Shown in pieces: positions 53,228 to 62,105 of a stretch of DNA of 64,000 nt (the stretch's first letter is position 1; each line of letters begins with the position of its first letter). This stretch comes from Cyclobacteriaceae bacterium YHN15 (GTDB lineage: Bacteria > Bacteroidota > Bacteroidia > Cytophagales > Cyclobacteriaceae): contig RKQB01000002.1 in the NCBI GenBank assembly GCA_003797895.1, forward strand, positions 794,033 to 858,032, read 5' to 3'. The position numbers and the translations under genes were made by a program. The notes under the pieces were generated by a model. That model saw only the letters and a program-made list of their open reading frames with translations, ran no database searches and was not told the origin of the DNA.

Positions 53228-53701
53228 GTGGAAATCAAAGAGGTAGTCAACAAAATCAAAGAAAAAGGAAGGGTACGCATCAAGGAAGGAAACGGTTCCA
53301 TCCTCGAATTGATCGACATCAATCAATGGAACCCGGAAACGGATGACTATGAAGGTATCTTCCTGTTTTTCAACCTCTTTCAGATCCGAACTATAGCTGA
53401 ACAGTTTTCCGAAGTTTCCCTGGATATAGTGGAATTCGCCACCAAACCCACCATTTACCATACCCCTGTCAACAGGCTTTTGAATAATGGACCCATAGAA
53501 CATGGAAATGTCCGGTTTTCCCTGATAAAAAAAGAGTATTGGAACAAACTCCTTTTTGCCTATTCACAACCATTGGTATTACAATACAGCAAAATACAGG
53601 AATTTGATTTTGAAACACCTGAATTTTTCCCTTTGTTGAGTGCCGGAACCAAGGAATTGTTTTTGAGTTCTGAAGGGGATATCAAAATCCTAAAAGCATG
53701 A
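53228..53701 (+). CDS. Unrecognised protein translationally coupled to the CCA-adding enzyme
   Basis: A 157-aa protein. GTG 53228 (V-E-I-K-E-V-V-N-K-I-K-E-K-G) is chosen because upstream codons encode a segment unlike the rest; the longer frame begins at TTG 53171. The stop overlaps the next ATG (ATGA, 4 bp). The middle (P-T-I-Y-H-T-P-V-N-R-L-L) and end (K-E-L-F-L-S-S-E-G-D-I-K-I-L-K) vaguely recall pieces of the YrdC/Sua5 fold without its signature, so I do not assign it. Coupling to a tRNA 3'-end enzyme suggests an RNA-related role. Confidence 0.55.
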   Translation: MEIKEVVNKIKEKGRVRIKEGNGSILELIDINQWNPETDDYEGIFLFFNLFQIRTIAEQFSEVSLDIVEFATKPTIYHTPVNRLLNNGPIEHGNVRFSLIKKEYWNKLLFAYSQPLVLQYSKIQEFDFETPEFFPLLSAGTKELFLSSEGDIKILKA

Positions 53702-55113
53702 ATTTCAAAGAGCAATTAGATCAAGTAGATATTTTCAAAAGAGTTGGCCGAATTGCAGATGAAATGGGTCTGGAAACTTATGTGGTGGGCGGTTATGTCC
53801 GTGACCTCATTCTCAAAAGACCTTGTAAAGACATTGATTTTGTCTGTGTAGGCTCCGGAATTGCGTTGGCTGAAAAGGTGGCCGACAGCTTCACCGAACA
53901 TGTTCCCCTTTCCATTTTTAAAAATTTCGGGACTGCCAACATCCGATTGGATGATTGGGAAGTTGAATTTGTGGGCGCCAGAAGGGAATCCTACCGTCAT
54001 GATTCGAGGAAACCCATTGTAGAAGACGGTACCCTTCAGGAAGACCAGGAAAGGCGTGATTTCACCATCAATGCCATGGCCATATCCGTCAATGCACATA
54101 ATTTTGGGGAACTGGTAGACCCCTATGATGGCATGGGAGATATCAAGCGCAAGATCATCAAAACCCCAACAGATCCCATCATCACATTTTCAGATGATCC
54201 TTTACGTATGATGAGGGCCATCCGATTTGCTGCCCAATTGAAGTTCGATATTGAACCGGACACTTTTTTGGCCATAGTCCATGATGCCCACAGACTGCAG
54301 ATCGTGTCGGCTGAGCGGATCATTGACGAACTGAACAAAATCATCATGACCCCCAAACCTTCCTATGGCTTCAAATTGCTCTTTGTCAGCAAACTCCTAC
54401 AACAATTTTTTCCTGAAATGGTAGAACTACAGGGAGTGGATTCCGTGGGAGATAAATCCCATAAAGACAATTTCTACCATACCCTTCAGGTCCTGGACAA
54501 TATTTCAGCGGTGACAGACAATATTTGGTTGCGATGGGCGGCCATTATGCACGATATCGCAAAACCGGCTACCAAACGTTTTCATCCCAAAGCCGGATGG
54601 ACCTTTCATGGCCATGAAGATAAAGGAGCAAGGATGACCCCCGGTATTTTCCGAAGGTTGAAACTGCCTATGGATGAAAGGATGAAGTACGTGCAAAAAC
54701 TGGTCAGATTGCACCTCAGGCCCATTGCATTGGTATCAGATAAAGTGACCGATTCAGCAATAAGAAGATTGCTGTTCGATGCCGGGGACGATGTGGATGA
54801 TTTAATGACCCTTTGCCGGGCGGACATCACTTCCAAAAACAACAATAAGGTGCAGCGCTTCCTGGCCAATTTTGACAAAGTGGAACAAAAAATCATAGAA
54901 GTCGAGGAAAAAGACCAGGTCAGGAATTTCCAACCCCCTGTTTCAGGAGAGGAAATCATGGAAATTTTCAACCTAAAACCATCGAAATCAGTAGGGGATT
55001 TAAAAGAAGAGATCAAAGAAGCTATATTGGAAGGACAAATTCAGAACAATAAAGCTGAAGCTTTGGACTTATTGTATAAATTAGCGGCCCGAAAAGGATT
55101 GGAAAAGAAATAA
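53698..55113 (+). CDS. cca: CCA tRNA nucleotidyltransferase with HD domain
   Basis: A 471-aa class-II nucleotidyltransferase that adds or repairs the CCA end of tRNAs. The NTP-transfer core includes V-V-G-G-Y-V-R-D-L (about residues 25-33), the catalytic D-I-D-F (about 42-45), and R-R-D-F-T-I-N-A-M-A (about 121-130). Then head/neck motifs D-P-L-R-M-M-R-A-I-R-F-A-A (about 164-176). An HD-type phosphohydrolase follows (A-A-I-M-H-D-I-A-K-P, about 281-290, and H-G-H-E-D-K-G-A). Normal length for the Bacteroidota form. Upstream gene overlaps by 4 bp and a TPR gene follows by 11 bp. Confidence 0.95.
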   Translation: MNFKEQLDQVDIFKRVGRIADEMGLETYVVGGYVRDLILKRPCKDIDFVCVGSGIALAEKVADSFTEHVPLSIFKNFGTANIRLDDWEVEFVGARRESYRHDSRKPIVEDGTLQEDQERRDFTINAMAISVNAHNFGELVDPYDGMGDIKRKIIKTPTDPIITFSDDPLRMMRAIRFAAQLKFDIEPDTFLAIVHDAHRLQIVSAERIIDELNKIIMTPKPSYGFKLLFVSKLLQQFFPEMVELQGVDSVGDKSHKDNFYHTLQVLDNISAVTDNIWLRWAAIMHDIAKPATKRFHPKAGWTFHGHEDKGARMTPGIFRRLKLPMDERMKYVQKLVRLHLRPIALVSDKVTDSAIRRLLFDAGDDVDDLMTLCRADITSKNNNKVQRFLANFDKVEQKIIEVEEKDQVRNFQPPVSGEEIMEIFNLKPSKSVGDLKEEIKEAILEGQIQNNKAEALDLLYKLAARKGLEKK

Positions 55114-55124
55114 TAAACAAACTT

Positions 55125-55838
55125 ATGAATAAGATTACATTACTATTTGGCCTCATGTTCGCCATGGCCACATTTGCCCAGGCACAGGACCAAACTACAG
55201 CTGCTCAGGACGGAGAAACACTCAGAAAGAGAAATGAGACAGATCAAAGGGTTTACCAAATTGCCATGCGCTACAATGACCTACCGGTTGCCAGGATGAA
55301 ACTGATTGAATTGATTGAAAGAAATCCGACCAACAACCGCTACCCCGAGCTTTTGGCCAACCTGTACTTTGAGGCAGGTCAATACACTTCAGCCGCAGTT
55401 TCCGCCATGGACCTATTGGAAAGGAATGACCAAAGTGTCACGGGTTTGGAAATAGCCGCCTATTCATTGGAGCAGTTGGGCGCCCTGGACAGGGCTTTGC
55501 CTAATTTTGAAAGACATTATCTCCTGACAGGAAATCTGTTTTCCCTTTATAAAACAGGTTATATGCAATATTCCATGAACCGTCAGGAAGAGGCATTGAA
55601 CTCCGTGAACATGCTGATCAAGAACCCAAAGTCTTCCGATGAGAAAATCGGTTTCCCTACGGCCAACAACGAAACCCAGGAAGTCAGCTTGAAAGCTGCA
55701 GGTTTGAACCTGAAAGGGATGATCTATATGTACCAAAAAAACAAGGCAGAGGCCATAGAAGCCATACAGCAGGCTTTGGAAATCAATCCGGCTTTCGAAT
55801 TGGCCAAAGATAACCTGAAGGAAGCCCAGAAGATGTAA
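55125..55838 (+). CDS. Secreted TPR protein after cca
   Basis: A 237-aa protein with signal peptide MNKITLLFGLMFAMATFAQAQ. TPR-like helices are at about 70-140 (Y-P-E-L-L-A-N-L-Y-F-E-A-G-Q-Y-T-S-A-A) and 185-235 (A-G-L-N-L-K-G-M-I-Y-M-Y-Q-K-N-K-A-E-A-I-E-A-I-Q-Q-A-L-E-I-N-P). It begins 11 bp after cca, so it is transcribed with cca and the gene before it. Role unknown. Confidence 0.8.
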   Translation: MNKITLLFGLMFAMATFAQAQDQTTAAQDGETLRKRNETDQRVYQIAMRYNDLPVARMKLIELIERNPTNNRYPELLANLYFEAGQYTSAAVSAMDLLERNDQSVTGLEIAAYSLEQLGALDRALPNFERHYLLTGNLFSLYKTGYMQYSMNRQEEALNSVNMLIKNPKSSDEKIGFPTANNETQEVSLKAAGLNLKGMIYMYQKNKAEAIEAIQQALEINPAFELAKDNLKEAQKM

Positions 55839-56007
55839 TTAATCTGTGACCCAAAGACCAGGTAGTTTGACCTGTCAAGAAGAATTCTTTCTGAAATGGC
55901 ATTCCTTCTCCTGTCCTGTAGCTACTATCATTGACCTCTCCTTGTCATTTCCCTGCCCGATGCAGGCGGGGACGACAATGGAGGAGAAATCTGATTTTCG
56001 CCTTACG

Positions 56008-56137
56008 TTTCATATCGCCGGCGATGGCGTCTAATCTCCGAATGCATGTAATGCGCCGTCTCTGGATACGGGCTGGGCATCATCAACCCGGGGCTTTACC
56101 CCGGGCTATCATATTTCGCCCTTTCAGGGCTGGTTAC
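56008..56137. repeat. GC-rich multi-hairpin repeat, copy C
   Basis: Very close to copy A and in the same orientation: the palindrome ATCGCCGGCGAT, the CCCGGGG...CCCCGGG and GCCCT...AGGGC hairpins, and the ending GGTTAC are all present. The next approximately 120 bp, through CAGTCTCCTGACTG, also match the A neighbourhood. The 957-bp gap (55839-56795) holds this, satellite copies and C/T-rich runs (CACTCTCCACTC-like) but no supported gene. Confidence 0.9.
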
Positions 56138-56256
56138 AAACAAGTTCCAAATCTTTGCGATCGCTGCGTTTTTTCTTTGCGCCCATTGCGTGAAAACAAT
56201 CAAAAAATCCTATCCATTGAAAAACTTTTGTGCCGCTTTGTGAACTTTTGTGGTTC

Positions 56257-56309
56257 GAATGGTTCAAGTCTCTGACTTGGACCCCATCATTGCAGTCTCC
56301 TGACTGTTA
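56257..56309. repeat. GGTTCAAGTC satellite repeat, copy 2
   Basis: Same outline as copy 1: AAGTC...GACTT then GCAGTC...GACTG hairpins, directly after the extension of hairpin repeat C. Confidence 0.75.
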
Positions 56310-56795
56310 CCTTAAAAATTCACGTTGCTTATCCCCGGCGATTCCAACCATTCTCCGATTTCACTTTCACTTACAGCGCAAGCTGCTTAGTGTTCTTCCT
56401 ACCTCTCAAACTGGAAAAAAACGCCAAAATAGAACCAACAAACTTTTCCCCCCAAATTATTGATTTCTTTGAGGCCTTGGTGCGCTAAGTGGTTCAAAAT
56501 ATCCATTTCTTCAACAGAAACGATCCCGCCAATTCACAAAGGTCCTTCACTCTACATTTTTCACTCATCATTCCAAATCCTCCATCCATATTTCAACAAC
56601 ATATCATAAAATGTAAGAGTAAAATTTCCAGGTTTCTAACTATGACAACTTTTTCATTCACTCTCCACTCCTCACTCCAAATTCTCCTCCTCCGTGCATC
56701 TCTGTGCCTTCTCAGTGGCCCTCTGTGTAATCAAAAAAATCTTTCTTCTTCAAAACCGATTTCACAAACGTACAAAGCTCCTTCATTCCTCATTT

Positions 56796-57494
56796 TTAAT
56801 TCTTAATTCTTAATTCTCCCAAAATAAACTCCACCGCCATCTGCGCATGCAACTGCGTGGTGGAAATCAAAGGAAAAGGGCTCTCTTCCTGTTGGATCAA
56901 TAGTGGCAGTTCCGTGCAACCCATGATCATGCCTTCTGCTCCTTTGTCAGCCAAAAGCTGCATCTGTTCCAGATAAAAACTTTTCGCAGTATCTGTGAAA
57001 TTACCCAAAGTCAGTTCCTTTGAAACATAATAATGAGATTGATCAATGTACTGATTATCAGGTATTAAAGTAGTGATATTAAAATGTTTTTCGAGATAAG
57101 ATGGGATAAATGATCCGGTCATGGTGGGCCTGTTGCCCAAAAGCCCTAAAGTCTTCAATCCCATTTCCTGTGCCTTCCTGCCAATGGCCTCCGCAATATG
57201 CAAAATGGGTATCTTTATCCGGGGCTGTACATAATCATAAACCATATGAGGGGTATTCGCACAGATGAGAATGGCCTCTGCTCCTGCCCTTTCCAACTTC
57301 AGGGATGTTTCCAAGTAGGTTTGATTGATTTTATCCTTATCCTGCTCACGCATCAACTGTATATTCTGACTATAGATCAACAAAGGTGGGTTCTGCTCAT
57401 GCCCTATTTTTTCACCTGCCAGTTCATTGATCAATTTATAATATTCAATGGTGGAGTGCCATGAGGTTCCCCCTATCAGTCCAAGTAGTTTCAT
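56796..57494 (-). CDS. Aspartate/glutamate racemase family protein
   Basis: A 232-aa protein. ATG 57494 (M-K-L-L-G-L-I-G-G-T-S-W) is preferred to 57569, where a 25-residue leader would be added. The two catalytic cysteines are C78 in I-C-A-N-T-P-H-M and C192 in G-C-T-E-L-P-L-L. G-L-I-G-G-T-S-W-H-S-T is the family's first loop. Members interconvert D- and L-Asp (or Glu); the substrate is not certain. Lies as a single gene among repeats; stop codon lies in an AATTCTTAATTCT-rich repeat tail. Confidence 0.9.
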   Translation of the reverse strand: MKLLGLIGGTSWHSTIEYYKLINELAGEKIGHEQNPPLLIYSQNIQLMREQDKDKINQTYLETSLKLERAGAEAILICANTPHMVYDYVQPRIKIPILHIAEAIGRKAQEMGLKTLGLLGNRPTMTGSFIPSYLEKHFNITTLIPDNQYIDQSHYYVSKELTLGNFTDTAKSFYLEQMQLLADKGAEGMIMGCTELPLLIQQEESPFPLISTTQLHAQMAVEFILGELRIKN

Positions 57495-57558
57495 GGTTTC
57501 AAAGTACAAAAAGTTATCAAAACAAAAATGTGATAATTGACACAGCCAATTAAGATGA

Positions 57559-57882
57559 TTAATCGACAAAAGTTTCCTTGATAATCTTTTTACAAATTAA
57601 AACTTCAGCCTCATTTAATACACCCAGTTTTTTTATCACCCTTATCTTATCTATTGTCTTTACTTGGTCAATCACTACCCATCCGGTTTGATTTCCATGC
57701 CTGACCTTAATTCTGGTAGGGTAAGGATGGCTTTTTGAAGTCATGGGTGCAATGGTTACGGTCCGCAAATGTCTATTAATTTCATCCGGAGATATAATGA
57801 CACATGGTCTCGTCTTTTTAATCTCACTGCCGACCGTAGGATCAAGGTTGACCAAAACAATTTCATATTGTCTTAAATCCAT
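57559..57882 (-). CDS. mazF: MazF-type endoribonuclease toxin
   Basis: A 107-aa protein of the PemK/MazF family. It begins with the family's M-x-x-x-Q-Y-E-I-V-L-V-N-L-D-P-T-V-G-S-E-I-K-K-T-R-P-C-V-I-I-S (residues 1-31; R25 and P26 in K-T-R-P). T-I-A-P-M-T-S and W-V-V-I-D-Q-V-K-T-I-D (about 69-79) follow; the catalytic Arg/Ser-Thr pair is present. Such toxins cut mRNA in a sequence-specific way. It is downstream of and overlaps by 10 bp the antitoxin gene, the usual order. Confidence 0.93.
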   Translation of the reverse strand: MDLRQYEIVLVNLDPTVGSEIKKTRPCVIISPDEINRHLRTVTIAPMTSKSHPYPTRIKVRHGNQTGWVVIDQVKTIDKIRVIKKLGVLNEAEVLICKKIIKETFVD

Positions 57883-58118
57883 TCATCAAAATTTTCATCC
57901 TCAAAAACATCATCTAATAACAGATTATCCTCCTTTTTTTCATGCATAAGCTTAAAAGCTTCATCCCAACCTTTCCTTGTTTCGTCTATAGGCTTAAGGA
58001 TAATATGACCTTCTTCTAATATCAGCTCAACTTTATTTTCAATATTGTATTTCTCCAAAATTGATTTGCTCAATCTTAACCCCTTTGAATTTCCTATTTT
58101 TATAATATTTACTTCCAT
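57873..58118 (-). CDS. mazE: MazE-type (AbrB/SpoVT) antitoxin
   Basis: An 81-aa protein. The N-terminal swapped-hairpin DNA-binding domain (residues 1-45) reads I-I-K-I-G-N-S-K-G-L-R-L-S-K-S-I-L-E-K-Y, the AbrB signature (I-G-N-S-x-G-x-x-L-P/S). The acidic C-terminus (D-D-V-F-E-D-E-N-F-D-E-W-I) is the part that typically occupies the toxin's active site. It autoregulates the operon together with MazF in known pairs; a canonical promoter and a dyad just upstream support this. Confidence 0.9.
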   Translation of the reverse strand: MEVNIIKIGNSKGLRLSKSILEKYNIENKVELILEEGHIILKPIDETRKGWDEAFKLMHEKKEDNLLLDDVFEDENFDEWI

Positions 58119-58127
58119 AATAAACGA

Positions 58128-58170
58128 AATATGTGATTACAAAGTTATTACATATTTTGGGTAAAACAAA
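58128..58170 (-). promoter_or_regulatory. mazEF promoter and operator dyad
   Basis: On the minus strand TTTG (58170-58167), a 19-bp spacer, and TAACTTTG (58147-58140) match the Bacteroidota TTTG-N19-TAnnTTTG promoter exactly. An imperfect dyad, AATATGTGAT (58128-58137) and ATTACATATT (58147-58156), one mismatch, overlies the -7 and probable transcription start. The mazE ATG is about 22 bp downstream of the -7. Confidence 0.65.
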
Positions 58171-58240
58171 TACTTGTAAATACCATCCATCAGTAATTCA
58201 AAATCATAGAATTGTGCCACTTTGTTGACTTTTGTGGTTC

Positions 58241-58290
58241 GAATGGTTCAAGTCTCATGACTTTGACCTAAACATTGCGGTCATTGCGGG
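58241..58290. repeat. GGTTCAAGTC satellite repeat, copy 3
   Basis: Shares GAATGGTTCAAGTCTCATGA with copies 1 and 2, followed by CTTTGACCTAAACATTGCGG; the second hairpin has degenerated. Lies in the gap between mazE and the BY-kinase gene. Confidence 0.7.
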
Positions 58291-58392
58291 AAACCAATAG
58301 GCAAAATGGAAGTTGAAAAAATACCATCCATGTTTCGAATCCGGGTTGTGAGCTTGAAGTTTGGATTTTGTAATTTGTGATTTGGAGCTTTA

Positions 58393-60846
58393 TCACACCC
58401 TAAACTTCGACAACAATTTATCCAGCCAAGGTGCAGAAGGCTTTTTGTCATCCACTTCGTAGTAATTACCTGTGTACTTGTTTTTGCGGAGGTAGGAATA
58501 ATTATAGCCATAGCCATAATTGTATCCCCCAAAGTCATAAATATTCCCTCCGGCTTTCATACCATTGAATACTGCATACACATTCCCGATCTGATCATTG
58601 GCATACAGGTCATTGATCATCAAGAGGTATTTCTTGTGGGTGTAATTCTGTCTCACAATGTAGAGGTTCACATCTGAAAAACGCAACAGATCCATGGTTT
58701 CCGAAACAAGACCCACAGGAGGGGTATCCATGATAATCACCTCAAATTCGGATTCCAGATAACTTATGAATTCCGTCATCCTGTCCTTCAACAACAACTC
58801 CGCAGGGTTTGGAGGAATGGGTCCTGATGGAACCAAATACAGGTTTTCATACTTGGTCTCCATGACAATTTCCTCTTTCTCCGCTTTGTTCACCAAATAG
58901 GATGAAAGCCCTAATTTTGACTCAACCCCCACATAATCCCCGATTTTAGGTTTTCGTAAATCCAATCCTATCAAACAGGTTTTCTTCCCACTCAGGGCCA
59001 TGGCTGCAGCCAGGTTAAGGCTCACAAAAGTCTTACCCTCCCCGGATACAGATGATGTGACCAGAATCTTTTTACATTTCTTATCACTGGCAATATAAAA
59101 CAAAGCAGATCTCAAGGACCTAAAAGATTCTGCTACCATGCTTTTGGGATGCTCGGCCACCAACATATTGGTTTCCTTGTTGCTCAATCCAATAGTGCCT
59201 AACAAAGGAATCCGGATAGCACTCTTCAATTGGATCTGATCCATCAGCTTGTTATTGAAATAATGGTACCCCAATAAAAACAAAAGCGGAATAAAGAATC
59301 CCAAACCCACTGCCATCCCATAATTTTGGGGCTTTTTGGGAAATACCAAATCCCCTCTCCTCGCAAAATCCAAAATGGAATTGTCCGAAACATTGGAGGC
59401 CTTGGCAATTCGGGCCTCTGCCCTCTTTTCAAGAAGATAATTGTACAGATTTTCCCTCAAACGGTACTGCCTGAATATATGGGTATAATTGGATTCTGTT
59501 TGTGGTAACTGGGAAAACTTATCATCCAGCACATCCTGCTTTTTCATCGCCTCAGCTCTTCTCCTTTCTGTATTGATCACCAGATTGTCAATATTCTCAA
59601 AGATATTCTCCCGCAACTTGGCAATCTGTTCATCCAGTTCATGTACTTTGGGGTGGTTCTCATTCACCAAAACCAATACTTTTCTTCTCTCCAGGGACAG
59701 GTTAACAAGGTTACCGATCATGGTATTCAAAAAACCGTCATTCAAACCCACAATGGAAGGGGCCATGATCTCACTGTAATCCTTGCTTTTTTCTGCAAGA
59801 TAAGCCTGAAGGAATTTGTAATAACTCAACTGAAAATCAATTTCCTGAACCAAATTCCCCATACTCTGCATATTGCCCAGTACCCCGCCGAATTCTGAAC
59901 TGACATCCAACAGTTTATTGTCCACCTTAAACCGCAGCAACTGATTCTCCACCGCTTTCAGGGAATCTTCCAAAATATGCAACTGGTCATCCAGGAAGCT
60001 CAGGGTCTTTTCATTGATCCTGTTCTTTTCCTTCAGTTCATAATCCAAATAGGACTCCATAATAGCATTGATATAGTCCCTGCCCTTTTCAACTACCTGG
60101 GTCACGGTAGAAACCTGCAAAACGGTACCATAACTGTTTACTGGCCTTACGGTAATCGATCTGGCATACCGGTCAATGACATCTACGGGATGGTGGATAA
60201 TGAAGAAAAGCTGATCTCCCGGTCTCATAAACTTCAGCTTATGCACCGTAAACCTGGACCTGTCGGTTTGGATCACTTCCCCAAAACGGTAGGTCTTATT
60301 CAACAATTGCTCATCAAACGGGCCCGAGGCCTTGGCAGAAAGAAAATCAAAGAAACCCCTCTCCTCATTGGTGAGGGCAAATTCATCTTCGGATATTACC
60401 GTGAAGTTGATGACGCTGGAACCCATCTGATTGAAACTCCAATCCACCTCCACTTTAATGGGAGATTTATCATAAAGTTCCACTTCCTTGATATTGGTAG
60501 AAGCAAAGTAACTGACATCAAAATGCAGTTTTTTCAAAGCCTCTTCCGCCAGATTTTTGGACGTCAGAAGGAGAATATCGTTTTCCAGGTTATTACTTCC
60601 CGAAAATATATTCGACCTGTCCAATATCCTGACTTCAGGAGCATTCATCTGTTTGATCAGTATACTTCCCCTTAGCTCGTATTCTTCTACCGTGTAGCGG
60701 TGAAACAAAAACACAATCACCAAGGCTATAAAAATACAGGCGGCATATAGGGGCCAATACCTGGAATATTTGACCAGATAATACTTGATGTCAATGGGTT
60801 TGACATCATCTTCGAATTTTGAAATATCTATCTTCCCGTCAATCAT
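58393..60846 (-). CDS. Polysaccharide co-polymerase/tyrosine autokinase (Wzc-type BY-kinase)
   Basis: An 817-aa inner-membrane protein that controls chain length and export of an exopolysaccharide or capsule. The first transmembrane segment is near residues 30-50 and the second near 505-525. The large periplasmic Wzz-like region between them has a coiled coil (about 250-450). The cytoplasmic kinase has Walker A S-V-S-G-E-G-K-T (about 600-607), Walker A' G-L-D-L-R-K-P, and Walker B I-I-M-D-T-P-P (about 707). A Tyr-rich tail (Y-N-Y-G-Y-G-Y-N-Y-S-Y, about 773-783, and more) is the autophosphorylation site. Overlaps the Wza-like gene by 4 bp. Confidence 0.93.
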   Translation of the reverse strand: MIDGKIDISKFEDDVKPIDIKYYLVKYSRYWPLYAACIFIALVIVFLFHRYTVEEYELRGSILIKQMNAPEVRILDRSNIFSGSNNLENDILLLTSKNLAEEALKKLHFDVSYFASTNIKEVELYDKSPIKVEVDWSFNQMGSSVINFTVISEDEFALTNEERGFFDFLSAKASGPFDEQLLNKTYRFGEVIQTDRSRFTVHKLKFMRPGDQLFFIIHHPVDVIDRYARSITVRPVNSYGTVLQVSTVTQVVEKGRDYINAIMESYLDYELKEKNRINEKTLSFLDDQLHILEDSLKAVENQLLRFKVDNKLLDVSSEFGGVLGNMQSMGNLVQEIDFQLSYYKFLQAYLAEKSKDYSEIMAPSIVGLNDGFLNTMIGNLVNLSLERRKVLVLVNENHPKVHELDEQIAKLRENIFENIDNLVINTERRRAEAMKKQDVLDDKFSQLPQTESNYTHIFRQYRLRENLYNYLLEKRAEARIAKASNVSDNSILDFARRGDLVFPKKPQNYGMAVGLGFFIPLLFLLGYHYFNNKLMDQIQLKSAIRIPLLGTIGLSNKETNMLVAEHPKSMVAESFRSLRSALFYIASDKKCKKILVTSSVSGEGKTFVSLNLAAAMALSGKKTCLIGLDLRKPKIGDYVGVESKLGLSSYLVNKAEKEEIVMETKYENLYLVPSGPIPPNPAELLLKDRMTEFISYLESEFEVIIMDTPPVGLVSETMDLLRFSDVNLYIVRQNYTHKKYLLMINDLYANDQIGNVYAVFNGMKAGGNIYDFGGYNYGYGYNYSYLRKNKYTGNYYEVDDKKPSAPWLDKLLSKFRV

Positions 60847-61655
60847 AAATTACCACTCACTAGGGCAAAGAGCAACAACAAGGATGTCGTCACAGAAATT
60901 ATCAAACCCAATGATGCCGAAAAGTTATCAGCATTGCCAAACTGTCGGATCTGCATGGGTTCCAGATACAAAATATCATTATTTTGGATAAAATAATAGG
61001 GAGAGGCCAATAAAGCCCTATCATTCAGATTGATCTGATGGATTTTGGTACCCCCATCATACTGCCTGACCAAAAAAAGCTTGTTCTTCTTGGCCAATAT
61101 ACTTGATTCACCGGCCATAGAAAGGGCATCAAAGATGGTCGCCCGGTGCTTCATTATGGTCAGCGTCCCTGATCTACTGAATTCACCGAGTGCTGTAAAC
61201 CGGATGCCTCCTATCCTTAAGCGCACATAGACATCATCTTTGAAATAGACATTGATGGCTTCCTGCACTTTGTTTTTCGCCTGTTCCTCATTCAGGCCGC
61301 CAATTTTGATTTTTCCCAAGCGGGGCAGATCAACATAACCATCCACATCCAGGGCATAGCCGGTCATAAAGAACATATCCCCCGCTCCCATCATGCCTGC
61401 ACCACCCATTCTCATATTTCGGGATCCCTGAAACTCAAAAGCCTTGGTCAGTTCCTCGTTGGCAGAGGCAAAATCAATGTCCACCACATCGAAGGGTTGA
61501 AGAATATAATTCTTATCATAGTCAGCAAAGGGAATAAATTCATCCAACTCAATGGGTTCATTCCCCGGAAGGTTTTGAAGGTAGGTAATCCGTTTATTGC
61601 TGATACAGGACACCCCAAAAAGTAATACCAAAGAAAAAAGCATCAATCTACTCAT
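60843..61655 (-). CDS. Polysaccharide export lipoprotein (Wza-type)
   Basis: A 270-aa lipoprotein with lipobox G-V-S-C (Cys at residue 17). A Poly_export domain begins Y-I-L-Q-P-F-D-V-V-D-I-D-F (about residues 51-63), then a SLBB-type repeat (I-N-V-Y-F-K-D-D-V-Y-V-R-L, about 133-145, and G-E-F-S-R-S-G-T). A Gly/Met-rich insert (N-M-R-M-G-G-A-G-M-M-G-A-G-D-M-F-F-M) interrupts the first domain. A C-terminal hydrophobic helix (about 247-267) may be the outer-membrane segment. Forms the exit channel with the BY-kinase encoded next. Confidence 0.92.
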   Translation of the reverse strand: MSRLMLFSLVLLFGVSCISNKRITYLQNLPGNEPIELDEFIPFADYDKNYILQPFDVVDIDFASANEELTKAFEFQGSRNMRMGGAGMMGAGDMFFMTGYALDVDGYVDLPRLGKIKIGGLNEEQAKNKVQEAINVYFKDDVYVRLRIGGIRFTALGEFSRSGTLTIMKHRATIFDALSMAGESSILAKKNKLFLVRQYDGGTKIHQINLNDRALLASPYYFIQNNDILYLEPMQIRQFGNADNFSASLGLIISVTTSLLLLFALVSGNL

Positions 61656-61681
61656 AGAAGCTATAAGGCTTATTGTAAGGC

Positions 61682-61689
61682 CAAATATA
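61682..61689 (-). promoter_or_regulatory. -7 element of the Wza/BY-kinase operon
   Basis: Minus-strand TATATTTG matches TAnnTTTG, 26 bp before the Wza-like ATG. No good -33 element is found, hence tentative. Confidence 0.4.
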
Positions 61690-61907
61690 ATTAAATATTG
61701 TAATAATGCACCTTAAATTCAATGCCTTAAGGGTACTGTATTGTAAAGCTGCATCACATTGTAAATTATTTGGATTTTATAACCGGGAAGCTGGATTTGG
61801 TCTCTGATTTTTTTTCAAAAAAAAATCAAAAAAAACGCAAGGAATGCTAAAATGCCCAAAAACCTTCACCTTGCGATACCTTTTGCGAACATAGCGGTTC
61901 AAGTCTC

Positions 61908-61958
61908 GAATGGTTCAAGTCTCTGACTTGGACCCTCTCAATGCAGTCTCCTGACTGC
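61908..61958. repeat. GGTTCAAGTC satellite repeat, copy 4
   Basis: Same outline: AAGTC...GACTT and GCAGTC...GACTGC hairpins, placed 17 bp before hairpin repeat D. The 894-bp gap (61656-62549) holds this, D and a tail of C/T-rich repeats; no gene is supported. Confidence 0.75.
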
Positions 61959-61974
61959 CTTCTCATTGGCTACA

Positions 61975-62105
61975 TTCCATATCGCCGGCGATTGCGTCTA
62001 TGCTCCGATGATACTTACAGCGCCGGCTCTGTTGACCGGCTGGGCATCATCAACCCGGGGCTTCACCCCGGGCTACCTATATTTAGCCCCTACAGGGCTG
62101 TTTCG
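61975..62105. repeat. GC-rich multi-hairpin repeat, copy D (diverged)
   Basis: The core is present with ATCGCCGGCGAT and CCCGGGG...CCCCGGG intact, but the middle reads CTCTGTTGACCGGCTGGG in place of CTCTGGATACGGGCTGGG, and the last hairpin is GCCCCTACAGGGC. Followed at 62343 by AGAACCGGTCTCAC and the AATTCTTCATTC tail. Confidence 0.88.

Noticed and set aside
55846..56806. Several 60-110-codon plus-strand frames in the repeat gap
   Set aside because: They lie over hairpin repeats and satellite repeats; composition is repeat-driven and no frame shares features with a known family.
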